Source: CAVSUB01 sp963730995
GTDB lineage: Bacteria; Acidobacteriota; Vicinamibacteria; Vicinamibacterales; 2-12-FULL-66-21
Length of the DNA stretch: 64,000 bases
NCBI GenBank assembly: GCA_963730995.1
Contig: CAVSUB010000013.1
Location: 1,364,001 to 1,428,000, forward strand
Direction of reading: 5' to 3'
Every line of letters starts with the position of its first letter. Position 1 is the first letter of the stretch. The notes under the pieces are model-generated. The model was not told the DNA's origin, ran no database searches, and saw only the letters and a list, made by a program, of their open reading frames with translations. Shown piece after piece: positions 10,674 through 20,743 of the stretch. A program made the position numbers and the translations under genes.

Positions 10674-12810
10674 CTAGCGGCTGACCTTGAAGGCGATGAG
10701 CTCCTGCGCTGTGCCGGTAGCGGTCTTCGCGTTGATCTCGATGACGTAGTCGCCGGCCGCCAGAGAAGAGAGCCCCAGTTCCAACTCGCCCTGGCCAGGG
10801 GTGGCTGTCTGCATCGGCACTTCCGACATCGACGTACCGCCGCGATTGAGGAGCCGCGCTGAAACTGCGGGCGCGGCTCCGTCGCCACTGTACGCCTCGA
10901 CCCGCACGTAGAGGCGCTCGGCCCGACTGAACGTACGATCGGCGATCGGTATGGCCGCGGCATTCGCTTTGATCAACTGCACTTCGCGGACCGTCCGGCC
11001 TTTGTAGACGCGCGGCGTGCTGAGGGATACCTGCACTTTGGAGAAGTCCGGAACGGTCAGTTCCTGGGTCGCGGAGTCCATGACCTGGCCGCGGCTGTTC
11101 TCGACGACCATGCGAAGCTGAAGCGGTCCGGGTAGGGCGTCGAACGAAGCGCTTGCGCCGGCGGCCACGGGCGTGCTCGCGGCACTCCCTCCCGAAGACG
11201 GCATCGTCGTGCCCGAATTGCCCGCTGGCGCCGCCCCTTCTTCAGGGATACGTCCGCGGAACACCGGACGGCCGTCGGGAGCAGTCGCCGTGAGCATGAC
11301 CCGATTCGCGCCGCTCTCGGCTCCGCGCGCCTGAGCATCCTCGCTCGACATCGGCTCCCACGCGAACGTGACCCGAGGCGAACCGTTCGTCCCCTTCGCC
11401 GTGCCGATCCAGAACCTCGCGACACGCCCGCGGGGTGGCTCGGCAATCGCATTGAGTGCGGCCGTCACGGCTGACGGCGCGTCCGGCTTCGGCGGCGCCG
11501 TCGCGCGCGCGACGTCTTCGTTCGTGTACGCCCAGTAGCCCTTGCGTGCGCGGACGTCGACGTTCCGCCGCGTCACGCGGACCTTGATCTCGTGAAACTT
11601 CCCGTCGGTCGGGGCCTGCGTGGAGTTGTAGCCGAGCAGGTAGTAGCCGCTGGCGTCGCGGATGATCTGCTTCATCCCGACGGCCAGATCGTTGCGGTTC
11701 ACGATGGCGCGGCCGTCGGTGTTGTCCGACGAGTACCCTCAGCGAGTCGATGGTTTGGTCCAGCCCTTTCTTGTCGGTCTGGAGGCCGACGCCGGCATTG
11801 ATGTCGTACTCGAATGGGGTGAGCCCGCGGGGATCGACGGAATAGATGGAGGTGTTCTGACGGTTGGCGGTATCGAACACTTCCCGCATGTCCCCCAGCA
11901 TGTCCGCCTGGTTGAAGAAGTCGACGGTATCGCTCGTCGTCGCGGACGGATTGTTCCGGTTGGGGTTGCCGATGCGCGGGTTGGCGGCGACGGGATCGTT
12001 CAACTGCGGAGGGAGCGTGCTGGTGAAACCCTCGCTGACGAAAATGATCGACTTCCGCCCTTCGCGCAATCCCCCCAGTTTGACCGCGGCGCCCTTCAGC
12101 GCGCCCATCGTGACGTCGTTCCGAATCTTCTCGACGGTCGCGGCGGGATAGTAGGCGTACTTCTCCTCGAACATGTTGCGCGGCTCGTAGTCGAACTTCC
12201 GGCCCAGGAAGTGCTCGACGGCGCTGATGAGCGCCCCTCGATCCCTCGAGAAGTGAAGCTCGGTGACCGGAGTGAGCGGATACATCAGCGCGACCATGTC
12301 CAGCGGGGAGAGCTGATTCTGGATGAATTCGATGATCGGTTTTCGGACCGCCAGGTCATTGCCCCTCTTGACGTGGTAGTCGTCGAGGAGCAGCACGAAC
12401 AGCCGCACGTCGGGACGCGCCGCTTCGCGCTCCTCGTCCGAGAGGCTGCGGATCTCCGTCGGCGTCCCCGCGTTGAACTGTGTGTCGGCGTCGATCTTGA
12501 CCACGGAGAACTGTTCGATCTTCTGAGGCTTGTTGTCCTCGGACAGCGAGAATTCTTCGGGCTTCAGGTCCAGGACGGGATTCCCCTGCCTGTCGGTCAC
12601 GATCGCATCGACGCGGACGTAGTTGATGCCGGTGCGGATTGGGCCCTGCTGCGAGCGCTCCGGCTGTGCCGTCTGCGGCGGCGGCGCGGCGGTTCCAGCA
12701 GGCGGTTGCGGTTGCGGCGGTTGCGCCGGTTGCTGGGCTTGACGCGCGAAGGGCGCCGAGCCGAGAAGCACCATCAACAGAGAGACCGCGAGCGGGGCGG
12801 GGATACGCAT
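10674..12810 (-). CDS. VWA domain-containing protein, acidobacterial VWFA-related type; +1 frameshift
   Basis: Starts at ATG 12810 with a signal peptide (MRIPAPLAVSLLMVLLGSAP), then a Pro/Gln-rich spacer, then the acidobacterial pattern NYVRVDAIVTDRQGNPVLDL / KPEEFSLSEDNKPQKIEQFS, followed by a von Willebrand A fold (VRLFVLLLDDYHV, KSIIFVSEGFTS). The frame is lost at 11727-11731 after IDSLRVL; one base fewer gives SDNTDGRAIVNRNDLAVGM and the sequence goes on to ASGYYLLGYNSTQAP, RARKGYW and beta-rich C-terminal domains. Product about 711 aa. These exported proteins form large paralogous families in Acidobacteriota; the role is unknown, adhesion or protein assembly being guesses. Length 3n+1. 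Confidence 0.88.
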
Positions 12811-12938
12811 AGGCGATAAGGGCGACGCACGCCAAGGGCTGGCCGCGTCGCGCTTCCTCCGTCGAGGCTGAGTGGACGTTCTAGCCAATGATAGCATTGG
12901 CCGTTGCCCTCTCCGGAGCGCGCGCAGGAGGATTCGTC

Positions 12939-14106
12939 GTGTCTTCAGAAGCCCTCGACCACGTCCAGCCGTTGACGGTCCTCGCTGAAGACGAGCGCAT
13001 CTTTCGTGACAGCGTCCGTGATTTCGCCCAGGCACACGTCCGCCCCCTCGTCCGCGAGATGGACGAACAGGCCAGAATCCCACGGTCGCTCATCGACCAG
13101 CTCTTCGACCTCGGGGTCATGGGTATCGAAGTGCCGGAGCGATACGGCGGAGCCGACGGCCGATTCTTCCACTCCGTCCTGGCTGTCGAAGAGCTCTCCC
13201 GCGTCGATCCCTCGGTCGGCGTGTTGGTGGACGTCCAGAACACACTCGTCATCAACGCACTGGTTCGCTGGGGCAACGAGGAGATCCGGCAGCGCTACCT
13301 GCCGGTACTGTCCACCAGGACGGTAGGCGCGTATGCCCTGTCGGAGGCCGGATCGGGCAGCGACGCGTTCGGGCTCACGACGCGCGCGCGCAAGGACGGC
13401 GACGGATACGTGCTCACCGGGCGCAAGCTGTGGATCACGAACGCCAACGAGGCGGACCTGTTCATCGTGTTCGCGACGATCGACCCGGATGCCGGCTACC
13501 GCGGCATCACGGCGTTCCTCGTCGAGCGCGGCTTCGCCGGGTTCACGGTCGGGAAGAAGGAAGACAAGCTCGGGATTCGAGCGAGCAGCACGTGCGAGCT
13601 GATCCTGGAGGACTGTCGGGTGCCTTCGGCGAACGTGCTGGGCGAGCTCGGCAAGGGTTACAAGGTCGCCATCGAGACGCTCAACGAAGGACGAATCGGC
13701 ATCGGCGCACAGATGCTGGGCCTCGCCCGCGGGGCCCTCGATCACGCCATCGCGTACACTCGCGAGCGTCGACAGTTCGGAAAACCCGTCTCGGAGTTCC
13801 AGGCCGTGCAGCATCAGCTCGCGCGCGCCGCCGTCGACGTCGAGTGCGCGCGGCTTGCCGTCTACAACGCGGCGCGCCTGCGTGACGCGCGCCTGCCGTT
13901 CCTCACAGAGGCCGCCATCTGCAAGATCCTGTCGTCCGAGGTAGCCGAGCGCGTCGCATCACTCGCCGTCAATCTGTTCGGCGGCAACGGCTTCGTGAAG
14001 GAGTATCCGGTCGAGAAGCTGTTCCGGGATGCCAAGATCGGGCAGATCTACGAGGGGACGTCGAACCTGCAGCTGCAGACGATCGCGAAGCAGATCCTGG
14101 GGTTGA
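12939..14106 (+). CDS. acyl-CoA dehydrogenase; +1 frameshift at the last codons
   Basis: FAD enzyme for alpha,beta-dehydrogenation of acyl-CoA thioesters. I start at GTG 12939, with AGGAGG 7-8 bases upstream. Family marks: YALSEAGSGSDAFGL (FAD/substrate loop), GRKLWITNANEADLFIVFA, KLGIRASSTCELILEDCRV, YTRERRQFGKPVSEFQAVQ and the C-terminal NGFVKEYPVEKLFRDAK-IGQIYEGTSNLQLQTIAKQ with the catalytic Glu in YEGTS. The normal end AKQILG-stop is missed because of GGGG at 14099-14102; with three G the stop is TGA 14104-14106. As printed the frame runs on to 14300 into the next gene's 3' end, which is not credible. Substrate range unknown; it lies convergent to a second family member. Confidence 0.9.
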
Positions 14107-14121
14107 GGCCGCCCGGGACTC

Positions 14122-14200
14122 GGCGAAACGCTTACAGGAGGAAAGGAGGAGGAGGATCAGTCACCGGGAGCGAGACTTCGAAGCTTCTGTCCTGCCATTC
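14122..14200. repeat. partial copy of the 29.8-kb palindromic element
   Basis: The stretch cgaaacgcttacaggagg at about 14125 followed by more gga units, then gaagcttctgtcctgcc, matches the left arm at 29778-29840 (cgaaaagctttacaggagg ... gagctttcctgtcttctcgcc) block for block. Only one arm is present, so this is a solo arm or remnant between two convergent acyl-CoA dehydrogenase genes. Confidence 0.55.
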
Positions 14201-14242
14201 GAATCCGCGCTGTTCAGCGCCGATCCCTAGCGCTCCGGTCGC

Positions 14243-15382
14243 TCAACTCAGGATCTGCTCCGCGATAACCATCCTCTGCACCTCTGAAGTTCCCTGGTAG
14301 ATCTCCGCAGCTCTCACATCCCGGAAGAGACGCTCCACCACCGATCCTCGGCGATATCCGTGAGAGGCAAGGATCTGCATGGCCTTGTCGGCGGCACGGT
14401 GCGCGGCCTCAGAGGCGAAGAGCTTCGCCATCGAGGCCTCGAGGGTGGGACGAGCCTCGCGCTCGTAGGCGTCGGCGGCCTTCATCGTGAGGAGATAGGC
14501 GGCATCGAGCTCGGTGGCCATGTCCGCCAGCATCCACTGGATCGCCTGGTAGTTGCCGATCGGCTGACCGAACGCATGGTGTGACTTCGCGTGCTCGAGC
14601 GCCTCGTCCAGTGCCGCGGCGCCCGCGCCGAGCGCCTGCGCGGCGATAGCCACACGTCCACCGTCGAGGGCGCGAAGGACGATACCGAACCCGTCGCCAG
14701 GCGCGCCGACGAGCGCGTCCGCATCGACACGCACGTCGTGCAGCTCGAGATCCATGCAGCCGAGACCGCGCACGCCCAGCGAATCGGCTGCCGCGACGCG
14801 CTCGAGCCCTTGCGTATCCATTGGAACGAGGAACGCGCTGATCCCCCGACCCCGCATCCCCGGTTGTGTGGCGGCAAACAGCAAGACGAGGTCCGCAGCC
14901 GCTGCGTTGGCCACCCAGACCTTCCGCCCGTTCAGCACGTATCCGCGGTCGTCGAGCCGCGCGACGGTCTGCTGGTTGGCGGCATCGGACCCGGCATGCT
15001 CTTCGGACAGCGCGAAAGCGCCGATCGAATGGCCTGACGCCAGCCGCGGCAGCCACAGCTGCTGTTGCGCCTCTGAGCCGAACTGTGCGACGGGCTCGGC
15101 CACGAGCGACGTGTTGACGCTGATGATGACCGCGAGCACGGAGCTCGCCTTCGCGAGGGCCTCGATGGCCAACGCATAGCTCACGTGGTCGCGACCGCCG
15201 CCACCCCACTTTTGCGGAATCGTGATGCCGAGCAGGCCTCGCGCGGCAGCCTCTCTCACGATCTCCAGAGGAAATGCGTTTCGCTCGTCGATCTCGGACG
15301 CCGCGCGGGCGACGCGCTCGGCGGCAAACGCCCGAACCTCTTCCTGAAACGCCCGCTGATCGTCGGTCAATTCGAGTCGCAC
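14243..15382 (-). CDS. acyl-CoA dehydrogenase
   Basis: Intact 379-residue family member. Seen: FPLEIVREAAARGLLGITIP, FALSEEHAGSDAANQQTVA, GYVLNGRKVWVANAAAADLV, SLGVRGLGCMDLELHDVRV, AKSHHAFGQPIGNYQAIQWM and the C-terminal SHGYRRGSVVERLFRDVRA / EIYQGTSEVQRMVIAEQIL with catalytic Glu before the YQGTSE signature's tyrosine. Together with the gene at 12939-14106 it supports fatty-acid or branched-chain acyl-CoA oxidation, which would feed propionyl-CoA to the mutase at 5528-7786; that link is inference. Electron-transfer flavoprotein genes are not in the window. Confidence 0.92.
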   Translation of the reverse strand: MRLELTDDQRAFQEEVRAFAAERVARAASEIDERNAFPLEIVREAAARGLLGITIPQKWGGGGRDHVSYALAIEALAKASSVLAVIISVNTSLVAEPVAQFGSEAQQQLWLPRLASGHSIGAFALSEEHAGSDAANQQTVARLDDRGYVLNGRKVWVANAAAADLVLLFAATQPGMRGRGISAFLVPMDTQGLERVAAADSLGVRGLGCMDLELHDVRVDADALVGAPGDGFGIVLRALDGGRVAIAAQALGAGAAALDEALEHAKSHHAFGQPIGNYQAIQWMLADMATELDAAYLLTMKAADAYEREARPTLEASMAKLFASEAAHRAADKAMQILASHGYRRGSVVERLFRDVRAAEIYQGTSEVQRMVIAEQILS

Positions 15383-15560
15383 GGTATGAATCTACCCCGT
15401 TTTCCGCGTCTCGTGCTGTGCCTCACCATCAGCGGCTTGTCTTTGCAACAGGGAGTTCAGGAGTTCAGGACCTTCTTATCTCCTGTCAGGCAGGCGCCGC
15501 GAAACAGCCGGTTGCATCAATTTCCAAGCTGTCACAGCCGCTCGATCGGAGGCCCGGCGC

Positions 15561-16052
15561 TCAAGCCCTATCGAGCGCCGCGAAGATCGGCCGCAGACGC
15601 GCCGCGCTCTCCGGCAGTTCTTCCGGCAACACGCGCGTCGTCCCGACGACGGTCATGAAGTTCGTGTCCCCGTTCCAGCGCGGAACGACGTGCAGGTGCA
15701 CGTGATCGAGGACGCCGGCGCCAGCCGGCTTTCCGAGATTGATCCCGACGTTCAGGCCGTGAGGCGAGTAGGCCTGCATCAACGAGATCTCCGCGCGGCG
15801 CGTGAGCTCGATCAGCTCGTTGAGCTCGGGCGTCGTCGCCTCGGCGAGCTTGGCGATGTGCCGCTTGGGCACGACCATCAGGTGGCCGTTGTTGTAGGGA
15901 TAGAGGTTGAGGATGACGAAGCAGGCGTCGCCCTGGAAGACGATGAGATCGGCCTGCGAGTTGCCCGCGAGCGCTTCGCAGAACACGCACCCCGGAGAGG
16001 AGCTCTTGCCGGTCACGTATTCGAGTCTCCAGGGAGACCAGAGATGGTCCAT
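15561..16052 (-). CDS. HIT-family nucleotide hydrolase or Ap4A phosphorylase-like protein
   Basis: 163 residues with the histidine triad HVHLHVVPRW near residue 120-130, preceded by the NLYPYNNGHLMVVPKRHI stretch and an N-terminal CVFCEAL that may bind zinc with a downstream His. The start WSPWRLEYVTG is typical for the longer HIT proteins of actinobacteria and related phyla, one of which is an Ap4A phosphorylase. It acts on dinucleoside polyphosphates or AMP-linked substrates. No operon partner; gaps of 178 and 57 bases flank it, the former containing nothing recognisable apart from a doubled ggagttca. Confidence 0.9.
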   Translation of the reverse strand: MDHLWSPWRLEYVTGKSSSPGCVFCEALAGNSQADLIVFQGDACFVILNLYPYNNGHLMVVPKRHIAKLAEATTPELNELIELTRRAEISLMQAYSPHGLNVGINLGKPAGAGVLDHVHLHVVPRWNGDTNFMTVVGTTRVLPEELPESAARLRPIFAALDRA

Positions 16053-16109
16053 GAGCGCACCGGCCGCGACAGCGGAGTGGCTGCTACCGATTCAGCCCGT
16101 ACATCCCCA

Positions 16110-16472
16110 CTAGATGCCAGCGAGGTCGGGATCGGTATTCGGCTGCGCCACAGTGGACGCGGGGGGAATCGGAGCGTCGGATTCGCGGTTGATCAGCTCC
16201 TTCAGCTCTTTCCCCGGCTTGAAGTACGGGACCTTCTTCGGCGGAACGTCCACTTTGTCGCCGGTCTTCGGGTTGCGGCCCTTCCTCGGTTCGCGCCGAC
16301 GGAGGCGGAAGCTGCCGAACCCTCGCAGCTCGATCTTCTCGCCGCGATGCAGCGCGTCGATGATGCTCTTGAAAACGGTGTCGACGATGACCTCGGAATG
16401 CTTCTTCGTGAGGTCGGAGACACGTGAGACTTCTTCCACGAGCTCCGCTTTCGTCATGCTACCGGTGTTCAT
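16110..16472 (-). CDS. HU/IHF-family DNA-binding protein
   Basis: Small DNA-bending dimeric protein. MTKAELVEEVSRVSDLTKK starts the helical dimerisation part; GEKIELRGFGSFRLRRREPR-KGRNPKTGDKV forms the DNA-embracing beta arms. The long 120-aa form carries an acidic/Pro tail after KELKELINRE. I keep ATG 16472 because GGAG lies 6 bases before it, although M6 is the conserved family start. The KRNPKTG-like arm and 'VSDLTKKHSEVIVDTVF' are closest to IHF beta. Located next to rpsA, the usual neighbour of ihfB in many bacteria. Confidence 0.93.
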   Translation of the reverse strand: MNTGSMTKAELVEEVSRVSDLTKKHSEVIVDTVFKSIIDALHRGEKIELRGFGSFRLRRREPRKGRNPKTGDKVDVPPKKVPYFKPGKELKELINRESDAPIPPASTVAQPNTDPDLAGI

Positions 16473-16483
16473 AGCTTCTCCAG

Positions 16484-16568
16484 CTGTCAGCTTACGGCTA
16501 TCAGCTCTCAGCTGCCCTGCGTTTCAGCCTGTGTAGCTGAAAGCTGACAGCTGAGAGCCGAAAGCTAC
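16484..16568. repeat. 7-bp-period repeat with inverted arms, agctgan family
   Basis: Left arm reads as reverse-complement heptamers (agctgtc, agctta, ggctatc, agctctc, agctg); right arm as agctgaa, agctgac, agctgag, agccgaa, agct. The arms are complementary, so the whole tract can form one hairpin about 30 bp long. It lies directly behind the rpsA stop codon. Confidence 0.75.
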
Positions 16569-16574
16569 TGGCGT

Positions 16575-18338
16575 TCAGTTTTGATGCTTGAAGTGATCCC
16601 CCAGCGTCACTTCGGGTCGTCCGGTCGTTTCCGTGTACGCCTCCCAATCGGCCCGGAACTCGTCGTTCTTGAGCGCCCGGATGCTGAGTCCGATCTTCCG
16701 CTCGGCAGGAATGAGCTTGATGATCTTCATCTGGTAGCTCTCGCCCACATTGAGCTCGAGCTTCCCGTCCTTGCCCGCGTGCTGCGAATCGTCGAACTCC
16801 GACACGTGGATCAGCCCTTCGATCCCTTCTGCCAGCTCGACGAACGCGCCGAAGTTGGTCAGCCGAACGACTTTGCCTTCCACGACGTCACCGACGTGAT
16901 GCTGTGAGAAGAACTCGTCCCACACGTCGGTCTGCAGTTGCTTGAGCCCGAGCGACAGCCGCTGGTTCTCGGCGTCGATGTTGAGCACCATCGCCTCGAC
17001 CGTGTCGCCCTTCTTCAGCACCTCTGACGGGTGCTTCAGACGCTTGCTCCAGGACATGTCCGAGATGTGGATGAGGCCATCGATCCCCTCTTCCACCTCG
17101 ACGAACGCGCCGAACTCCGTCAGGTTGCGCACCTTGCCGGTGATCGTCGTGCCGATCGGATACTTCTCCGACAGCTCGTGCCAGGGGTTGCTCTCGACCT
17201 GCTTGAGGCCGAGCGAGATCCGGCGGGCGCCGGGATCCACGCCGAGGACCATTGCCTCGACCGTGTCGCCGACGTTGAGGATCTTCGAGGGATGCTTGAC
17301 GCGCTTGCTCCACGACATTTCGGAGACGTGGATCAGCCCTTCGACACCCGGCTCCAGCTCGACGAACGCGCCGTAGTCCGTCAGGCTGACGACCTTGCCG
17401 CTCATCCGCGCGCCGACCGGATAGCGCTCGATCACGTTCGACCACGGATCGTTCATCAGCTGCTTGTGGCCGAGCGACACACGTTCGGTCGCCTGGTCGT
17501 ACTTCAGCACGATGACGTCGATCTCTTCGTTGACCTTGAAGAGCTCCGATGGATGCGAGACGCGGCCCCACGACATGTCGGTGATATGGAGCAGGCCGTC
17601 GATGCCGCCGAGATCGATGAAGGCGCCGTAGTCGGTGATGTTCTTGACCACTCCTCGGAGGACCTTGCCTTCGGCGAGCGTGTCGAGCGTGTGCTTCTTC
17701 TTCTCCGCGTTCTCTTCCTCGAGGAGGACTTTGCGCGAAAGCACGATATTCCCGCGCTTCTTGTTCACCTTGATGACGCGCATACGCAGCTCCTGGCCGC
17801 GCAGAGCGTCGAGGTTGCGAACGGGACGAACGTCGATCTGGGAGCCCGGCAGGAAGGCGCGCACGCCGATGTCTACCGCCAGACCGCCCTTGATCCGCTC
17901 GATCACTCGGCCGATTACGACTTTCTTCTCCGCGTATGCCTTCTCGACGTCGTCCCAGATCTTCATCTTCTCGGCTTTTTCGCGCGAGAGGACGACGTAG
18001 CCTTCACGGTCTTCGGTGCGTTCCAGCAGCACATCGACGATGTCGCCGGGCTGGACGGCGATCTGCCCGGTTTCGTCCACGAACTCGTCCACGGCGATGA
18101 TGCCTTCGGACTTGTAGCCGACGTCGACGATGACTTCTGAAGCGGTGACTTTGAGGACGGTACCCTTCACGACCTCGCCTTCCGCGATGTTGCGGAAGCT
18201 GCTATCGTAAAGGTCCAGAAGGCGAGCATACTCTTGTGGATCGACCTGATCGTCTTGCGGGAAACCCGAGGACTTTTCAGCGGTCCGAGTGATGCCACCT
18301 CCTTGTGGGTTGTTGTGGTGCGCTTGGTCAATGGGCAT
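16575..18338 (-). CDS. rpsA: 30S ribosomal protein S1
   Basis: 587 residues with six S1 repeats of about 70-80 aa each: GEVVKGTVLKV, KKVVIGRVIERI, GKVLRGVVKNITDYGAFIDL, GARMSGKVVSLTDYGAFVEL, GTTITGKVRNLTEFGAFVEV, GDVVEGKVVRLTNFGAFVEL. The last four are the canonical RNA-binding type with GLIHVSEMSW-like strands; the first two are the divergent ribosome-docking type. I start at ATG 18338 (AGGAGG 12 bases upstream); the open frame upstream to 18806 is antisense to the basic protein gene. The loose acidic-poor N-terminal 40 residues are typical of acidobacterial S1. Promoter at 18428-18457. Confidence 0.95.
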   Translation of the reverse strand: MPIDQAHHNNPQGGGITRTAEKSSGFPQDDQVDPQEYARLLDLYDSSFRNIAEGEVVKGTVLKVTASEVIVDVGYKSEGIIAVDEFVDETGQIAVQPGDIVDVLLERTEDREGYVVLSREKAEKMKIWDDVEKAYAEKKVVIGRVIERIKGGLAVDIGVRAFLPGSQIDVRPVRNLDALRGQELRMRVIKVNKKRGNIVLSRKVLLEEENAEKKKHTLDTLAEGKVLRGVVKNITDYGAFIDLGGIDGLLHITDMSWGRVSHPSELFKVNEEIDVIVLKYDQATERVSLGHKQLMNDPWSNVIERYPVGARMSGKVVSLTDYGAFVELEPGVEGLIHVSEMSWSKRVKHPSKILNVGDTVEAMVLGVDPGARRISLGLKQVESNPWHELSEKYPIGTTITGKVRNLTEFGAFVEVEEGIDGLIHISDMSWSKRLKHPSEVLKKGDTVEAMVLNIDAENQRLSLGLKQLQTDVWDEFFSQHHVGDVVEGKVVRLTNFGAFVELAEGIEGLIHVSEFDDSQHAGKDGKLELNVGESYQMKIIKLIPAERKIGLSIRALKNDEFRADWEAYTETTGRPEVTLGDHFKHQN

Positions 18339-18427
18339 GCGTAACGGGTCCTCCTGCGATCGTACTGACCGGATCTCAGCTCCGGCGGGCTGTAGGATGC
18401 ATCGCTCTGATTTGCGATAAGCAATAG

Positions 18428-18457
18428 AATATACATCACTTACGGACTCAGGGTCAA
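18428..18457 (-). promoter_or_regulatory. sigma-70-type promoter of rpsA
   Basis: Minus strand TTGACC (18452-18457) and TATATT (18428-18433) with an 18-base spacer. It leaves a leader of about 85 bases before ATG 18338, long enough for a structured regulatory leader as known for rpsA in other bacteria, though I cannot assign one. The divergent basic-protein gene starts only 36 bases on the other side. Confidence 0.55.
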
Positions 18458-18492
18458 CCGCGGCAGGAACCTCCTTTCGAGGAACAGACCAT

Positions 18493-19311
18493 ATGGCCAA
18501 GAAAGCACCGGCTCGCAAGGCAACTGCGGGCGCGCGCAAGAAGGCGGGAGGCCGCGGCAGGGCGCCCAGGCGGGCAGGGGCGGCCAGGAAGAAGGTGGCG
18601 GTTCGTAAGAAGCTGGCGGTCCGTAAGAAGAGCGCGGCCGCGCGCGGCGGACGGAAATCTGCGAGCGCCAGCCGCAAGACGGCTCGAAAAGCCATCCGCA
18701 AAGGAAAGCCCACGAAGCCGGTGAAGTCAGTCCGGGCGGCGTCCAAATCGAAGCCGAAGCCGAAGGCAAAACGGCAGCGGCTTGGAGGGAACGGCGACGA
18801 GCGCACCCTCGCTCAGACGCCCGAGACCGGCCGCAGCGTCAGAGGTCGCACGAACCCGATGAAGACCAGACGCTCGACCGGCACGCCAGCTGGAGCGGGC
18901 GGCACTCGACTCGCGCCAGGCCTCGATCGAGCCCGTCGCCAGCTTCGGGAAGTGGAAGAGTCGCTGCCGGGCCCACCCTCGAGCTTGGATCTCGACCAGT
19001 CAGCATCCGCAGCACGTTCCGGCCGGCGCGAGCTCGAGCAGGCCCGCCGGGAGCACACCGAGACGAGCCCCGTCATGACCGCCGGTGACGTGGACGCCGA
19101 CTGGGAAGACGCCTACGCCGGGGGCGACGAAGCCCCGGGCGGCGACAACCCCACGCCTGATCAGGATCGGGTGGACGACATCGGCAAGGCGCTGGGCGTC
19201 GAGTACGAAGACAGCGAAGAGCTGAAAGCCGCCGACAAGATCACCGAACGCGATCGGCATCGATGGGAGCTCGATCCAGCGTCGGCGGAGGACTATACAG
19301 ATCGAGACTGA
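18493..19311 (+). CDS. histone H1-like basic protein with DUF6335-like C-terminal domain
   Basis: 272 residues in two unlike halves. Residues 1-95 are almost only Lys, Arg, Ala, Gly and Ser (KKAPARKATAGARKK, RKKVAVRKKLAVRKK), like bacterial H1/AlgP tails that coat DNA. The second half is acidic and ends in DVDADWEDAYAGGDEAPGGD, DQDRVDDIGKALGVEYED and ITERDRHRWELDPASAEDY, a pattern I associate with DUF6335. The two halves are probably joined as one reading frame without a break. Divergent from rpsA with overlapping promoter space. A role in nucleoid binding is inference from composition. Confidence 0.75.
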   Translation: MAKKAPARKATAGARKKAGGRGRAPRRAGAARKKVAVRKKLAVRKKSAAARGGRKSASASRKTARKAIRKGKPTKPVKSVRAASKSKPKPKAKRQRLGGNGDERTLAQTPETGRSVRGRTNPMKTRRSTGTPAGAGGTRLAPGLDRARRQLREVEESLPGPPSSLDLDQSASAARSGRRELEQARREHTETSPVMTAGDVDADWEDAYAGGDEAPGGDNPTPDQDRVDDIGKALGVEYEDSEELKAADKITERDRHRWELDPASAEDYTDRD

Positions 19312-19316
19312 CGGAG

Positions 19317-19396
19317 AAGCTCTCAGCCGTCAGCTATCAGCTCTCGGCCGTTCTCACCGGCTGAGGGCTGAGAGCTGACCGCTGAGAGCTAAGACC
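19317..19396. repeat. 7-bp-period repeat with inverted arms between convergent genes
   Basis: Left arm agctctc-agccgtc-agctatc-agctctc-ggccg; right arm cggctga-gggctgag-agctgac-cgctgag-agct. The arms are mutually complementary and the element fills nearly the whole gap between the stop codons of the basic-protein gene (19311) and the beta-propeller gene (19413). Position and foldback suggest a bidirectional terminator role. Confidence 0.75.
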
Positions 19397-19412
19397 TACA
19401 TCCCGGCCAACG

Positions 19413-20730
19413 TCAGTTGGCGATGCAGTACAGGTATTTGACTCCCCTCAGATACAGTCTCCTTGTCGACCAGCGCCGGCGACGCGTCGAAGTGGTCGTC
19501 GAGCGTGTTGGTTCGCAGCATCTCGAACTTCGCGCCTGGCTTGACGACTGCGGTCGTGCCTTCACGACCGACGATGTAGATCTTCCCGGCTGCGGCGACC
19601 GGTGACGAGAACACGTTCGGCACGCCGTCGAGTCGCTGGATCTGGTAGTGTGGCTTCCCCGTCTTCGCGTCGAACGCCGACAACACGCCCGAGTTCGTCT
19701 TCAGGAAATAGATGATGCCTTCGTGCAGCAGCGGCGAAGGCACGTACGGCGTGTCGCGATCGATCGACCACGCCAGGGCGGCGTCGGGCAGGTCGCCCTT
19801 CGCGTCACCGAGTCGAATGGCCTTGAGGCTGTTGCCGCGAAAGCCGCTCGTGACGAACACCATCCCATCGTCCGCGACCGGTGACGGGATCGGGTTCATG
19901 GTCACCCCCGCGGTTATCCAGACCAGGCGGCCGGTTTCGAGGTCGTAGCTTCGCAGCTTGTTCATGCCGGACGTGACGACCTGCGGGCGCCCCCCGTGCT
20001 CGACGACCAGCGGTGTGGCCCAGGAATCGATTTCGTCCCGGCGCACGCGCCAGATCTCGTTACCGCTCGACTTGTCGAGCGCGACGATGAACGACTCACC
20101 CTGATGGTCCCAGACCACGACGAGATATCTGCCGAAGAGGACCGGCGTGGAGCCTTCGCCGAACTCGTTGCGCATCTGCTTGTCGCCGAGATCCTTCTGC
20201 CACAGGAGCTTGCCGTTCATGTCGTAGGCGTAGAGCCCCTGCGACTCGAATGACGCGATGACGTGCTGACCGTCGGTGACCGCGGAGCTCGAAGCGAACG
20301 TGCCGTTGTCCTGGTGGGATCCTTCACTCGGGGGCGCCTCGCGGGCGACCTGTTCCCAGACCACCTTGCCGTCCGCGCGATTGATGGCGATGACGACATA
20401 GCGGTGGACGAGACGCGGCGTCATCATGCCTCTCGGCTCGTGCGCAGCGGCCGCGCCCACACCCTGCGGGACGGCGGAGAGCACGAAGATGCGGTCGCCC
20501 CACACGACAGGCGTGCCGGAGCCGCGGCCGGGGATCTCGACCTTCCAGCGGACGTTCCTGGTTTCGCTCCACTCGGTGGGCGGATCGGCTCGCCTCGAGA
20601 CGCCGGTCGCATACGGTCCGCGCCACTGGGCCCAGTAGCCCTCCGCCGCGGGATCGGATGGGAGCGCTCCGATCGACCAGCAGGCTGCAAGCAGGAGTCC
20701 GAGCACTGATGCCGGGCGAAGAGCGATCAT
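19413..20730 (-). CDS. exported PQQ-like beta-propeller protein; +1 frameshift near the C-terminus
   Basis: Signal peptide MIALRPASVLGLLLAACW, then WAQWRGPYATGVS, the usual start of these acidobacterial/planctomycete outer-space proteins, and about seven blades with a W-docking pattern (VRWKVEIPGRGSGTPVVWGD, GKVVWEQVA, GKLLWQKDLGDK, GNEIWRVRRDE). The frame is lost at 19456-19462; removing one base gives LYLRGVKYLYCIAN-stop at 19413-19415, exactly the family ending. Blades lack obvious PQQ ligands, so a BamB-like or redox-independent role is possible. Start ATG 20730 has AGAGGAA upstream. Length 3n+1. Confidence 0.85.
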
Positions 20731-20743
20731 TGCGGGATTCCTC

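Noticed and set aside
18339..18806. N-terminal extension of rpsA by 156 codons
   Set aside because: It lies antisense to the basic protein gene and crosses the rpsA promoter; S1 homology and a ribosome site support 18338.
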